A stretch of 64,000 nucleotides of DNA from Candidatus Chlorohelix allophototropha (lineage in GTDB: Bacteria; Chloroflexota; Chloroflexia; Chloroheliales; Chloroheliaceae), in contig NZ_CP128399.1 of assembly GCF_030389965.1 (NCBI RefSeq), positions 2,594,934 through 2,658,933 of the forward strand, given 5' to 3'. The notes beneath the pieces were generated by a model. That model was not told the DNA's origin. It ran no database searches and saw only the letters and a list, made by a program, of their open reading frames with translations. A program made the position numbers and the translations under genes. Shown one piece after another: positions 32,808 to 40,722 of this stretch (position 1 is the first letter of the stretch; each line of letters starts with the position of its first letter).

Positions 32808-33722
32808 ATGAGACTTAAAGTTGGTCTGTTAGATCTGGGAGAGATGTTGCGCGATGTTTCCAAGCAAGCAACGGTAATAAACCCACTTTGCCGCATCAAA
32901 GTTAAGGGCTTGAACGGAGCAGTAATAAGAGGTGATCGAGTTCATCTTGAAAGCGCTTTGCTCCGGTTAATTGAAATAAGTGCATCCTACTCACCCGGAA
33001 AATGTGAATTAGCCTTAAATCTGTCGCTTGTTGATGAAGGACTGGTGGTAGATATTTGCAACACCACTTTCAAGCTTTCTAATGAGCAACAAAGAAACCT
33101 CCACGATTCTTTCCATTTTTACCGACCCACCAATAAACACATTGGTAATTTTGCCAGCATTCGAGATGCAATCGAAGAGCATGGGGGCAAAATTTGGATT
33201 AGTGGCACCGATAAAAATTTCTCCATATTTTTCAGTCTCCCTTTTCGAGAAATGGAAACCCCTTTAGCCGAATTCGGAGAGGATCCTACTCCCTATAAAC
33301 TTCCACCTTCGATAGCCTTAGATTTCGAATTGAAGCGCTCATCGATATTGCTTATCGGCGATAATCGAGATGTGCTTTCACTTCTAAAAGTATCATTAAA
33401 CGAGGCGGGTTGGCGCGTTAACATTGCCCGCAACGGGGTGGAAGCAGTGGAAAGCATAGCAAAACAGCGTCCTGATCTAATATTGCTCGAATGGAAGTCG
33501 ACCAGTCGCGATGCTCACAAAATACTTGATCGATTGAGAACTTACCTAAATATTCGACCCGGACAACTGATAAAGCCGCCTGTTGTATTGATGTCTTCCG
33601 ATAACCTTTCCCCAATGGATTGGTCAAAGATTAAAGATATGGGTATAGCCGGATTCTTGAATAAACCGCTCGATTTTGAAGAGGTCAAACGGGTACTGGC
33701 GAATATCTGGAATAATAATTAA
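32808..33722 (+). CDS. Degenerate histidine-kinase ATPase domain fused to a pseudo-receiver domain
   Basis: The 304-residue protein resembles the ATPase part of a histidine kinase (residues 1-147) joined to a receiver domain (178-304), with no dimerisation helix. Both halves lack key residues. In the N box, HLESALLRLIEISASYSP, the two expected asparagines are R53 and I57; only the later NFASIRDAIEEHGGKIW region still looks typical. In the receiver the phospho-acceptor aspartate is E228 (LILLEWKS), and the acidic pair is reduced to D185-N186, while the lysine in FLNKPLDF is kept. It is therefore probably neither a kinase nor a phosphorylatable regulator; glutamate at that position can mimic phosphorylation. 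It has its own promoter and terminator. Confidence 0.75.
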   Translation: MRLKVGLLDLGEMLRDVSKQATVINPLCRIKVKGLNGAVIRGDRVHLESALLRLIEISASYSPGKCELALNLSLVDEGLVVDICNTTFKLSNEQQRNLHDSFHFYRPTNKHIGNFASIRDAIEEHGGKIWISGTDKNFSIFFSLPFREMETPLAEFGEDPTPYKLPPSIALDFELKRSSILLIGDNRDVLSLLKVSLNEAGWRVNIARNGVEAVESIAKQRPDLILLEWKSTSRDAHKILDRLRTYLNIRPGQLIKPPVVLMSSDNLSPMDWSKIKDMGIAGFLNKPLDFEEVKRVLANIWNNN

Positions 33723-33758
33723 AAAAAGCCCTTGTCCTTCAATTAGACAAGGGCTTTT
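33721..33758. terminator. Bidirectional terminator between convergent genes
   Basis: An 11-bp stem (33726-33736 with 33746-33756) is flanked by A-run and T-run, so it can end transcripts from both the kinase-receiver hybrid (plus) and the DUF4097 operon (minus). Confidence 0.9.
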
Positions 33759-33767
33759 CTTGAGAAG

Positions 33768-35042
33768 CTAATTGCTAACTTGTACGCTTCCGAGGTTGCT
33801 ACCTGCTTGTATCATTGCCCCGCCTGCGCCAATTAATCCTCTGAAACTATTTTTAGTCTGCATATAAACAGTGCCAATCGGTAAGCCTACCGAAACAGTG
33901 CCTACACTGCTACTTGCTTCTAACGCAAAGGATGAACCGGGCGCAAGCCGCAATTGCACGCTACCAAGGTTACTATGTGCTTCACTATTAATCGAGGGTG
34001 TACTGCCCTGATAAAAAACCGAACCCGCATCAGTAGTTAGTTGGAAACCGGGGGCAGTAACATTATTAGCGTAAACGCGCCCTACATTAGTACGTAGCTC
34101 AATTACTCCATCGGAGTTGAGGTCGTACACTTCTACGCTGCCAGCATTGGTTCGAGCTTTATAAATCCCACAATTCACACCACGCGCCCTGACATTTCCT
34201 GCACTCGATTCAAGGTAAAACATCTCTGCGCCGCCGCCAGTCAACTCAACTTTGCCAAGATTAGTTGTAGCGCGTACCTGACCTGCCGCTATTTGCTGTA
34301 GCGTGATACTCCCACTTTGGCTAGTCAAATTTAGATTCTTGCCCGAACTGAAATTCTCTAAAAAAATATTCCCAAGATTTGAACGAGCCGCTAATTCAGC
34401 TTGGATGTTTTTTAAGCTCAGTTCGCCGCTTTGTACATTATAAACACCCGGTATATTCTCTGGGACATTTATTTCCAAATCAACCCTGCTTACTTGACCC
34501 AACGCGAAATTAATTTTTTCTCTGGTTCCGGCGTATATTCGCAAAACGCCGCCTTCTTGTATTCCGGTAACTTGCATATTTTCAAATTCGCTACGCCCTT
34601 GCAACGGGTCTTTAACCCACACTCGTTTATAGCCACTAACGGTTATTTTTTCCAAACCGGGCTTGCCGATAACCTTTACATTTCCAACTTGCACATCTAA
34701 CTGGATACTATTTAATTGACTGTTTATTTCAAATGCTAAATTCACCGGCTCGGTTTGTTCCAAACCACCCCAATTAAATTTAACTCCCGGTATTGTGACT
34801 TGCATTGTATTTCCTTGTACACCTCTTTGCCTATAAGGACGTTGGTACGTCCTATTATAATTATTTGAATTGAAAATGCCTGATTTTATGCCCCAATATC
34901 CCAATCCTCCCAGAATTGCGATATTAGCCATGAAATTCAACAGAGTTAACCAGTGCCCGGTTAGTATTAACAGAATTGCTGCAATTCCCACTTCCAGTGC
35001 CAGTGCAACCACTAGCCATTTGATTGTCAATTTCGGGTTCAT
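33768..35042 (-). CDS. Membrane-anchored DUF4097-type beta-helix protein
   Basis: The 424-residue protein has two membrane segments in the first 55 residues, an Arg/Tyr/Gln-rich linker (about 60-75) and then a long repetitive beta region. From about residue 230 to the end, a strand-turn unit recurs every 18-21 residues with the core N-(L/A/V)-G-(S/N/K/R)-V, for example NLGKVEL, NAGSVEV, NVGRVYA, NLGSVQL, ending in NLGSVQVSN. This is the pattern of DUF4097/DUF4098 'putative adhesin' right-handed beta-helices. The function of the family is unknown. It follows a paralogous gene by 21 bases in the same operon, with AGAGG before the ATG. Confidence 0.75.
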   Translation of the reverse strand: MNPKLTIKWLVVALALEVGIAAILLILTGHWLTLLNFMANIAILGGLGYWGIKSGIFNSNNYNRTYQRPYRQRGVQGNTMQVTIPGVKFNWGGLEQTEPVNLAFEINSQLNSIQLDVQVGNVKVIGKPGLEKITVSGYKRVWVKDPLQGRSEFENMQVTGIQEGGVLRIYAGTREKINFALGQVSRVDLEINVPENIPGVYNVQSGELSLKNIQAELAARSNLGNIFLENFSSGKNLNLTSQSGSITLQQIAAGQVRATTNLGKVELTGGGAEMFYLESSAGNVRARGVNCGIYKARTNAGSVEVYDLNSDGVIELRTNVGRVYANNVTAPGFQLTTDAGSVFYQGSTPSINSEAHSNLGSVQLRLAPGSSFALEASSSVGTVSVGLPIGTVYMQTKNSFRGLIGAGGAMIQAGSNLGSVQVSN

Positions 35043-35063
35043 GGTCTGTAACCTCTGTCCCTG

Positions 35064-35999
35064 TTACTCGACAGTAACACTGCCATTGTTAGTTTTAATC
35101 TTGATGTTTGGTGCATTGTTATTTGAAAAAAGCGTTTTGTTATTGTTCTCGCGACGCACAGATAAGCCCGGTATATTAAAGTTAATGCTGCCATTATCGG
35201 TACGGATTTCATAGCTGGCTTTATCGGACGTGCCTTTGAAGCTAAATCGAACCGAACCATTGCTACTTTGCACGCTACCACTATTGACCTGACTTAAAGC
35301 ACCGGAAAGACTTATAGAGCCATTATCACTATTAACCTGTTCGATACCTAAAGTACTGTTGATTGCCTCTATCCTGCCATTATTGGTTTGAGCCGAAAGA
35401 GTAGCAGTTACCCCATCCAGATTTATAGAACCATTACTGCTGGTAAGCTCTAGCCTTTGTGCTACTAAATTCTTGACAGTAATGCGCCCATTATCAGTTC
35501 CCAGAGACTGATTTCCAGTCGCTGTATTGAAATTAGTCACTAGTATCGCACCATTATTTGTTTTTATTCGATTTAGTAGATTAGAAGGCGCCGTTATAGC
35601 TAAATCCACTCGGCTTTCACCGAAACTGATTCCAAAAGTAAAGGTAGAACCAGGATTAGCCCGAATAACCAGATTATTACCCTCAATCTTGGCGCTATAA
35701 GAGATGCGGTCAAACGCATCTTCACCCAAGCTACGGGTAACTTTTGTCGCATGTACTGTTACCTGAGTAGCAGTAGAATCCCCGGTTACCTGAACAGTGC
35801 CATTGCCACTCTGAATGTCCAGCGTAGCGCCGGGGTTAATGTTAAAGGTTTCATCAGGTAAAATCACTCGTCTTTCGTCACCAATATCGAGGGTGACTAG
35901 CCCTTTGAATCCGCCCGGTGCAGTCATCACAATTGCAACTGCGCCGGAGATTTCGGCTAACAGAAAGAGCAATAATATCGGAACTACTACCCTGTGCAT
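35064..35999 (-). CDS. DUF4097-type beta-helix protein, secreted or anchored
   Basis: The 311-residue protein has one hydrophobic N-terminal segment (about residues 4-27), a signal peptide or anchor, then a beta-rich region. The repeat core is (N/D)-N-G-(S/R/T)-(I/V): TDNGRITV, SSNGSINL, TNNGRIEA, SDNGSISL, SSNGSVRF, TDNGSINF, TNNGSVTVE, spaced about 18-22 residues. It is a paralogue of the next gene in the operon but with an 'NNG' rather than 'NLG' turn. Such proteins are thought to form beta-helices on the outer face of the cell; no activity is known. It starts 120 bases from the serA stop, with a terminator between. Confidence 0.72.
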   Translation of the reverse strand: MHRVVVPILLLFLLAEISGAVAIVMTAPGGFKGLVTLDIGDERRVILPDETFNINPGATLDIQSGNGTVQVTGDSTATQVTVHATKVTRSLGEDAFDRISYSAKIEGNNLVIRANPGSTFTFGISFGESRVDLAITAPSNLLNRIKTNNGAILVTNFNTATGNQSLGTDNGRITVKNLVAQRLELTSSNGSINLDGVTATLSAQTNNGRIEAINSTLGIEQVNSDNGSISLSGALSQVNSGSVQSSNGSVRFSFKGTSDKASYEIRTDNGSINFNIPGLSVRRENNNKTLFSNNNAPNIKIKTNNGSVTVE

Positions 36000-36076
36000 A
36001 CTACCTGCCTTTCAGTTCAAAATCAGTTTTTCCTTAACTGCATTATTTGACACTGCCTAGCACTTATTTGTTTCAA

Positions 36077-36106
36077 CAAAAAAGCCCTCCCCTAAAAGGA
36101 GGGCTT
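36077..36106 (-). terminator. Rho-independent terminator of serA
   Basis: A 9-bp stem (AAGCCCTCC at 36082-36090 with GGAGGGCTT at 36098-36106) is followed on the minus strand by a T-run (complement of A at 36077-36083). It lies 13 bases beyond the serA stop. Confidence 0.9.
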
Positions 36107-36118
36107 CTTTGTTTACTT

Positions 36119-37720
36119 TTATCCCAAATTTACAAAGCGCAGGTTTTGCATACCATCCACTTTGCTGAGCGATTCAACTACAGTCGCCGGAACTTGATCG
36201 TCGATACTCAAAATCATGACAGCTTCACCAGAACGAGAGCGCCGTCCTACATCCATAGAGGCGATATTTATATCGTGCTCTCCTAGCATTGTGCCAACTT
36301 TGCCGATTATACCGGGACGGTCGTTGTGACGACTCACCAACAAATAGCCCAGTGGCGCAACTTCTAATGGAAAGCCGTTTATACGCACAATGCGCGGTTC
36401 TCCGTTTATCACTGACCCCTCAAAATTGTTGGCGATACCGTTACCATCACTTTGCACTTTAAGGCTAATAGTTCGCCCGCTATACTGCCCTTCAAGCTCG
36501 GTACAACTGTCAATAATCTCCAACCCTCGCCGTTCTGCTACATAGCCGGCATTTACTAGATTGAGAGGCTCATCGCTTTTTTCATCTTTTAACAAGCCCA
36601 TTAAAGTAGCTGCGGTAAGCAAGTGGGCATTATTCGGGCTTTTCTCCCCATGCACCGTAATTTCTAGTTTGCGCAATATTCCATCTGAAAGAGCGGTAGC
36701 AAGTCTGCCCAGTTTCTCGGCTAGAAGCATATAAGGGCGCAATTCCAAAAGGGTTTCCTTACTCATTCCGGGTAAATTTACCGCATTGGGAACCAACTCT
36801 CCATTAAGAGCCGCTATCACCGACTCTGCCGCATCTACTGCTACCTTGACTTGGGCTTCTTCGCTGCTTGCGCCTAGATGTGGCGTGACTATCACATTAT
36901 CGAGACGTGACAACTTATAGTCCGATGGGGGAGGCTCTTGCTCGAACACATCCAGACCTGCCGCCGCTACTTTGCCACTGTTCAAAGCATCATACAAAGC
37001 ATCTTCATCAATGATGCCGCCGCGTGCCGCATTAATGATGCGCACACCGTCTTTCATCTTTGCGAATGCTTCCTTACCGACCATATGGTGAGTTTCTGGA
37101 GTTAAGGGAGTATGGACTGTTATAAAATCGGCGCGACTATATATTTCTTCCAGAGGAACCATTTCTATACCGATTTTTTCGGCATAAGCAGGTAAAACAA
37201 AGGGGTCAAAACTGAGCGGCTTCATACCAAAAGCGATGGCGCGACGCGCAATTTCCGTACCGATGCGCCCTAGCCCTACAATACCGAGGGTTTTCCCCAT
37301 CAGTTCCACACCAACAAATTGTTTGCGTTCCCATTTCCCACCCTTAAGGGTATTATTTGCCAACGCCAGTTTGCGGGAAATTGCTAGCATCAGGGTGAAA
37401 GCCAATTCAGCCGCTGCGATAGTATTACCCCCCGGGGTGTTGACCACAATCACACCCCGTTCGGTGGCTATTTCTACATCTACATTATCAATACCCACTC
37501 CAGCGCGGGCAACCACTTTCAAACGAGTAGCAGCTTTTAAAACCTCGGCGGTCACTTTGGTTTCGCTTCTCACAATCAAACCGTCATATTGTGAGATTAT
37601 TTTCAGTAGTTCTTCCTTGGGTAATCCGGTTTTTACATCCACCTGAATATTACCCGCTTCTGTCTGAAGTCGGGCAATACCCTCTTTGGCGATAGGGTCG
37701 CTTACCAATACCTTAAACAT
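36119..37720 (-). CDS. serA: D-3-phosphoglycerate dehydrogenase
   Basis: This enzyme oxidises 3-phosphoglycerate to 3-phosphohydroxypyruvate with NAD+, the first step of serine synthesis. The 533-residue protein is the long form. The substrate-binding domain has LIVRSETKVTAEVL, the Rossmann domain has LGIVGLGRIGTEIARRA, the catalytic Arg is in NAARGGIIDEDAL, Glu in DVFEQEPPP and His in VTPHLGASSEEAQ. An intervening ASB domain follows, then a C-terminal ACT domain (DRPGIIGKVGTMLGEHDINIASMDVGR), normally the serine-feedback site. The ATG at 37720 has GGAGGAGAA at ideal distance; a TTG at 37738 lies in that site. Two small membrane ORFs precede it by 33 bases. Confidence 0.96.
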   Translation of the reverse strand: MFKVLVSDPIAKEGIARLQTEAGNIQVDVKTGLPKEELLKIISQYDGLIVRSETKVTAEVLKAATRLKVVARAGVGIDNVDVEIATERGVIVVNTPGGNTIAAAELAFTLMLAISRKLALANNTLKGGKWERKQFVGVELMGKTLGIVGLGRIGTEIARRAIAFGMKPLSFDPFVLPAYAEKIGIEMVPLEEIYSRADFITVHTPLTPETHHMVGKEAFAKMKDGVRIINAARGGIIDEDALYDALNSGKVAAAGLDVFEQEPPPSDYKLSRLDNVIVTPHLGASSEEAQVKVAVDAAESVIAALNGELVPNAVNLPGMSKETLLELRPYMLLAEKLGRLATALSDGILRKLEITVHGEKSPNNAHLLTAATLMGLLKDEKSDEPLNLVNAGYVAERRGLEIIDSCTELEGQYSGRTISLKVQSDGNGIANNFEGSVINGEPRIVRINGFPLEVAPLGYLLVSRHNDRPGIIGKVGTMLGEHDINIASMDVGRRSRSGEAVMILSIDDQVPATVVESLSKVDGMQNLRFVNLG

Positions 37721-37753
37721 TAACCAGTTCTCCTCCAAAAGTGCGGGTGCGGT

Positions 37754-37915
37754 TTAACCCTCAAGCCCTCGAACCCGCTTGTAAAATTTTAGTTGCGACC
37801 GGTTAGCCGGGAAAAGCCCGGCGCGCCAGTAAACATAGCAAAGGTAGACTACGCCCAATGGTAAGCCCGCCAGGAAACCGCGTAAATAAGCCTTAAATAA
37901 CCGTTTTTCTCTCAT
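37754..37915 (-). CDS. Small membrane protein of 53 residues, second ORF of an overlapping pair before serA
   Basis: The frame begins at the ATG at 37915 and ends at TAA (37754-37756). Its start overlaps the stop of the preceding small ORF by four bases (ATGA), a classical coupling signal. The protein has a basic N-terminus (MREKRLFKAYLRGF), one membrane segment LAGLPLGVVYLCYVYW and a basic C-terminal tail (QLKFYKRVRGLEG). Basic flanks on both sides of one hydrophobic helix, and the coupled start, argue that it is real. It ends 33 bases before the serA start. No family recognised. Confidence 0.55.
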   Translation of the reverse strand: MREKRLFKAYLRGFLAGLPLGVVYLCYVYWRAGLFPANRSQLKFYKRVRGLEG

Positions 37916-38058
37916 TTTACTGACCGGATTCTTACATCGCTATGGGGCCATAATCCTAAACGCCGAAAAAGCAGGGCTGCCAAAGCCGCCCCTGTCACAA
38001 ACCCAAGCGTCCCACCCCAGAAAGAGGCAAACTGCCTTGTCATATCCCGACGTTTCAT
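37912..38058 (-). CDS. Small membrane protein of 48 residues, first ORF of an overlapping pair before serA
   Basis: The frame starts at an ATG (38058) and ends at a TGA (37912-37914) that overlaps the ATG of the next small ORF. Sequence features are a basic start (MKRRDMTRQF), one membrane helix (WGGTLGFVTGAALAALLF) and a basic tail with an RIRSVK end. No strong ribosome-binding site is seen. The Gly-rich helix resembles short YtxH- or glycine-zipper-like proteins, but this is too short to assign. With the following ORF and serA it may form one transcript. No family recognised. Confidence 0.5.
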   Translation of the reverse strand: MKRRDMTRQFASFWGGTLGFVTGAALAALLFRRLGLWPHSDVRIRSVK

Positions 38059-38145
38059 TGCTGTAATTTCTGTCAATACAATCTACTGCACTCTCTTGAA
38101 CTTAAACGATAGAATAGCACATCCCAAACTTTCGGGCAAAACCAG

Positions 38146-38454
38146 CTAAGATTGATAATGGTCGTAGTAAAAGGTATCCAGCAGCGTCTTTCCAATAAAA
38201 ACAATGGTAACGAAAACAACCAAGGGGTTTTTCCAACTATAGAAGGGTAACGAAATTGAGTCTGGCAAGATCAGCAGGATATAAGCCACCATCCCGGCTA
38301 ACACAATTCTGAATACAGCGCCCAGAATCCGTCTGCCGATTCTCACTACCCGACGTGAGCGAAAGCTCGTAACCGATTCGGCTTCAATCACTAGCTCATC
38401 AGGTAAAGGATGCCATTCGCTGGGAGCGTTTTCATCAAATTTATCCAGACTCAT
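38146..38454 (-). CDS. Small membrane protein of 102 residues, unknown function
   Basis: An acidic N-terminal 30 residues (MSLDKFDENAPSEWHPLPDE) is followed by an Arg-rich stretch (SFRSRRVVRIGRR) and two membrane segments (about residues 44-64 and 76-93), ending in a short Tyr/His-rich tail (DTFYYDHYQS). By the positive-inside rule, the N-terminus is cytoplasmic. AGGGGTG stands before the ATG, and a TATAAT lies 36-50 bases upstream on the same strand. It is divergent from bchU. I recognise no family. Confidence 0.65.
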   Translation of the reverse strand: MSLDKFDENAPSEWHPLPDELVIEAESVTSFRSRRVVRIGRRILGAVFRIVLAGMVAYILLILPDSISLPFYSWKNPLVVFVTIVFIGKTLLDTFYYDHYQS

Positions 38455-38739
38455 GATATTTCACCCCTGACAATTAATTATTAGAATACCATTATACAGC
38501 CTGACGCAAAATAGCCTCGCCCATATCTACAATGCTACTTGTATTCGATTTTATTCTGATAAGTAGTAAGGTTGAACATGGTAGTGCAGACTGAGTGTTG
38601 TATAAGCTACACTTAATAAGGTTTTGGAATGATAAGATATTGCCATATGAGAACATAACAAAGGAAATATTACCGTCTTTAACACCACCTGAAAATGCTT
38701 TTATTCTGGCGCATTCGGGTAAGGAGGAGCTTAACTGAT

Positions 38740-39753
38740 ATGGATGACTCATCTCTTTTTGATGCTAACCAAAAAGTTTATGATATGGTTTTCAAAAGCA
38801 CTGTAGACTTTTTTTGTCTCAAAGGCGCTTTGGATCTCAATCTATTTGAGGCACTAGCGAGTGAGCCTTTGTCTATTGAAGACTTGGCAAAAGCTACAAA
38901 GTCAGTGCCACTTCGCTTGAACAAATTTCTAATGTCTTTGGATCAAATCGGGTTAGTTGAACAAAAAGATGGAAAATGGGGGTTAACTCCTTTCTCAGTA
39001 CAGTTCTTCACTGCCCCAGAACAACACCGAAATTTGACCTTTGTGCCATTTATGGATTATCTAGGCAAAATGATTGAACCGTATTATCTGCGTATGGCAG
39101 ATGTAGTACGGGGAGAGCGGAATTTCACCAGCTTCACACCATATCCGCCTCGCACCAGAGAAGACAGCGATTTCTACGAAACCCTGCATCGCAGCAATAC
39201 CTTTTATCCAACCAAGCTGTTGGTGGAACGAGGCAATCTTAAAGGGGTAAAGCATCTGGTAGATATGGGCGGCGGTATCGGTGATATTGCTATTGCGCTT
39301 TGCCGAGCGAATCCAGACCTCACTGTGACTCTCATCAACCTGCCTAGCGCAATTGATCTGGTCAAAGAAAATGTAGCTGATAAGGGATTCTCCGACCGAA
39401 TTACTCCGGTAGCAATTGATATGTACCGCGAACCACTTCCCAAGTGCGACGCAGTATTGATAAGCCGGATTCTCTATCCTTTTGGCGAACAATTCAGCCG
39501 GATGCTGTGCCAGAAAGCCTATGATACGCTAGAACCGGACGGGCGTTTATTGCTGCTTGATATGAATATCAGCGACGACCATAGCCCTAATTACGATTAT
39601 CTAACTCACTACTTGAGTTCGGTCGGTACTGATTTCGTCCAGATGGAGTTCAAGCATCACAACACCTATAGCAAAATAATGGGTGAAATCGGATTCAAGG
39701 ATATCAAGTTTGACGATGCATGGGATAATATTTTGTTCCAAGCAGTAAAATAG
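38740..39753 (+). CDS. bchU: Bacteriochlorophyllide C-20 methyltransferase
   Basis: BchU transfers a methyl group from S-adenosylmethionine to C-20 of the chlorin ring, turning the bacteriochlorophyll d series into the c series used in chlorosomes. The 337-residue protein has the BchU layout and length. An N-terminal dimerisation/winged-helix part (residues 10-90, ending WGLTPFSVQFF) is followed by the typical TPYPPRTREDSDFYETLHRS block at 133-152, the SAM site LVDMGGGIGDIA at 173-184, INLPSAIDLVKENVADKG at 199-216 and ISRILYPFGEQFS at 241-253. Of homologues, CrtF and plant O-methyltransferases share the fold but not these blocks. The ATG 38740 has AAGGAGG 12 bases upstream; an earlier ATG at 38695 has none. 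It is a lone gene with a strong terminator. Confidence 0.9.
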   Translation: MDDSSLFDANQKVYDMVFKSTVDFFCLKGALDLNLFEALASEPLSIEDLAKATKSVPLRLNKFLMSLDQIGLVEQKDGKWGLTPFSVQFFTAPEQHRNLTFVPFMDYLGKMIEPYYLRMADVVRGERNFTSFTPYPPRTREDSDFYETLHRSNTFYPTKLLVERGNLKGVKHLVDMGGGIGDIAIALCRANPDLTVTLINLPSAIDLVKENVADKGFSDRITPVAIDMYREPLPKCDAVLISRILYPFGEQFSRMLCQKAYDTLEPDGRLLLLDMNISDDHSPNYDYLTHYLSSVGTDFVQMEFKHHNTYSKIMGEIGFKDIKFDDAWDNILFQAVK

Positions 39754-39765
39754 TGCTATAAACCG

Positions 39766-39802
39766 AAACCGTCGCCCTGTATCAAAAAGGCGACGGTTTT
39801 TT
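39766..39802 (+). terminator. Rho-independent terminator of bchU
   Basis: An 11-bp stem (AAACCGTCGCC ending at 39776 with GGCGACGGTTT at 39789-39799) is followed by six T. It lies 13 bases after the bchU stop. Confidence 0.92.
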
Positions 39803-39830
39803 CTTGCCAATTTTGCGGTAGTCGGCGTTT

Positions 39831-40643
39831 CTAGAGCGGTACGGTAGTAGAAAACATTATCACGCGCGAGACTATTTCTCCTGCCAACACCAACGCCAGC
39901 GCAACATACAAGAATCCGGTACTAGACATGTGCGCCTTAAGTTTACAGGTTTGCCACGTCATTACTGCCAACACCAGCGGAAAGGCAATTCCTACCAGCA
40001 CTCTCACCCAGAAAAAGATGCCGAATTTATCCCATAACTCGGTTGTACCGCTGTTAGCCCAAGGACCAATATTAATTATTACCAGAAGTGCCTGTGTGAC
40101 TAGCCCCCAGAAAAAGAGCGTATTAATCCGCGACAGGGGAGCTACCGCCATAGTAGGGCTTACTAAATACCAATGCCCTAGCAACATTCCATCCATTACT
40201 GCCCCTAAACTGGCAGCACCCGCAAAAAGGCTTAACGGCGCTACCCAACCACCCAGATAATCACCCCTATATAGCATCGCATATGTCAATAAGGTGATTA
40301 TACACGCCAAAGCAGCTATTACTCCCACTACCCGCCTAGCTTTAACTGTACCTACTAATACCATGAGATTGTAAATTACCAACGCCCCAATCGAAATATT
40401 CAAAAAAAGGGATTGCGCCCCTGACCATGAACTATCGGTGGGATAAAGGGCTTCGCCGGATTTGAAAGAAACCGAGCTTTGCACCCAACGCGCCACGATA
40501 GCTGCGCCGAGAGAAGTTAAAGCGCCGGTTATCAAAAAACTACCGCCAATCTCACCTTTGAAATCGGTAATTACCATCACCACAAACGAACCGACTGCCA
40601 GTTCAAGCATCAGGGTGTATATGACCAGAGGAAGAGTTTCCAT
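39831..40643 (-). CDS. Multi-membrane-spanning protein, possibly DmsC-like anchor subunit
   Basis: The 270-residue protein has about eight hydrophobic segments and very short loops. The last segment reads FLYVALALVLAGEIVSRVIMF, and two central ones carry LGAVMDGMLLGHWYLVSP with a conserved-looking His. DmsC-type anchor subunits of molybdenum oxidoreductases have similar layout and an Arg/Glu pair near the end, but I cannot confirm it. No catalytic partner is adjacent, though a molybdopterin oxidoreductase gene lies 3 kb away on the same strand. It is convergent with bchU. Confidence 0.5.
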   Translation of the reverse strand: METLPLVIYTLMLELAVGSFVVMVITDFKGEIGGSFLITGALTSLGAAIVARWVQSSVSFKSGEALYPTDSSWSGAQSLFLNISIGALVIYNLMVLVGTVKARRVVGVIAALACIITLLTYAMLYRGDYLGGWVAPLSLFAGAASLGAVMDGMLLGHWYLVSPTMAVAPLSRINTLFFWGLVTQALLVIINIGPWANSGTTELWDKFGIFFWVRVLVGIAFPLVLAVMTWQTCKLKAHMSSTGFLYVALALVLAGEIVSRVIMFSTTVPL

Positions 40644-40722
40644 ATTAATGAACCCGCTATTTATCTTTTGTCAGCACCAATAACCACTTCAACGGGTTTA
40701 TTTTAGCATAAAGTGGTTAAGT

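Noticed and set aside
39061-39492. A 143-codon open frame antisense to bchU.
   Set aside because: No ribosome-binding site and composition typical of the reverse strand of a coding gene.
38740-39753. Carotenoid O-methyltransferase CrtF or a plant-type O-methyltransferase instead of BchU.
   Set aside because: These share the fold and SAM motif, but the PYPPxTRED, HRSN and INLPxAIDLVxEN blocks and total length match BchU specifically.
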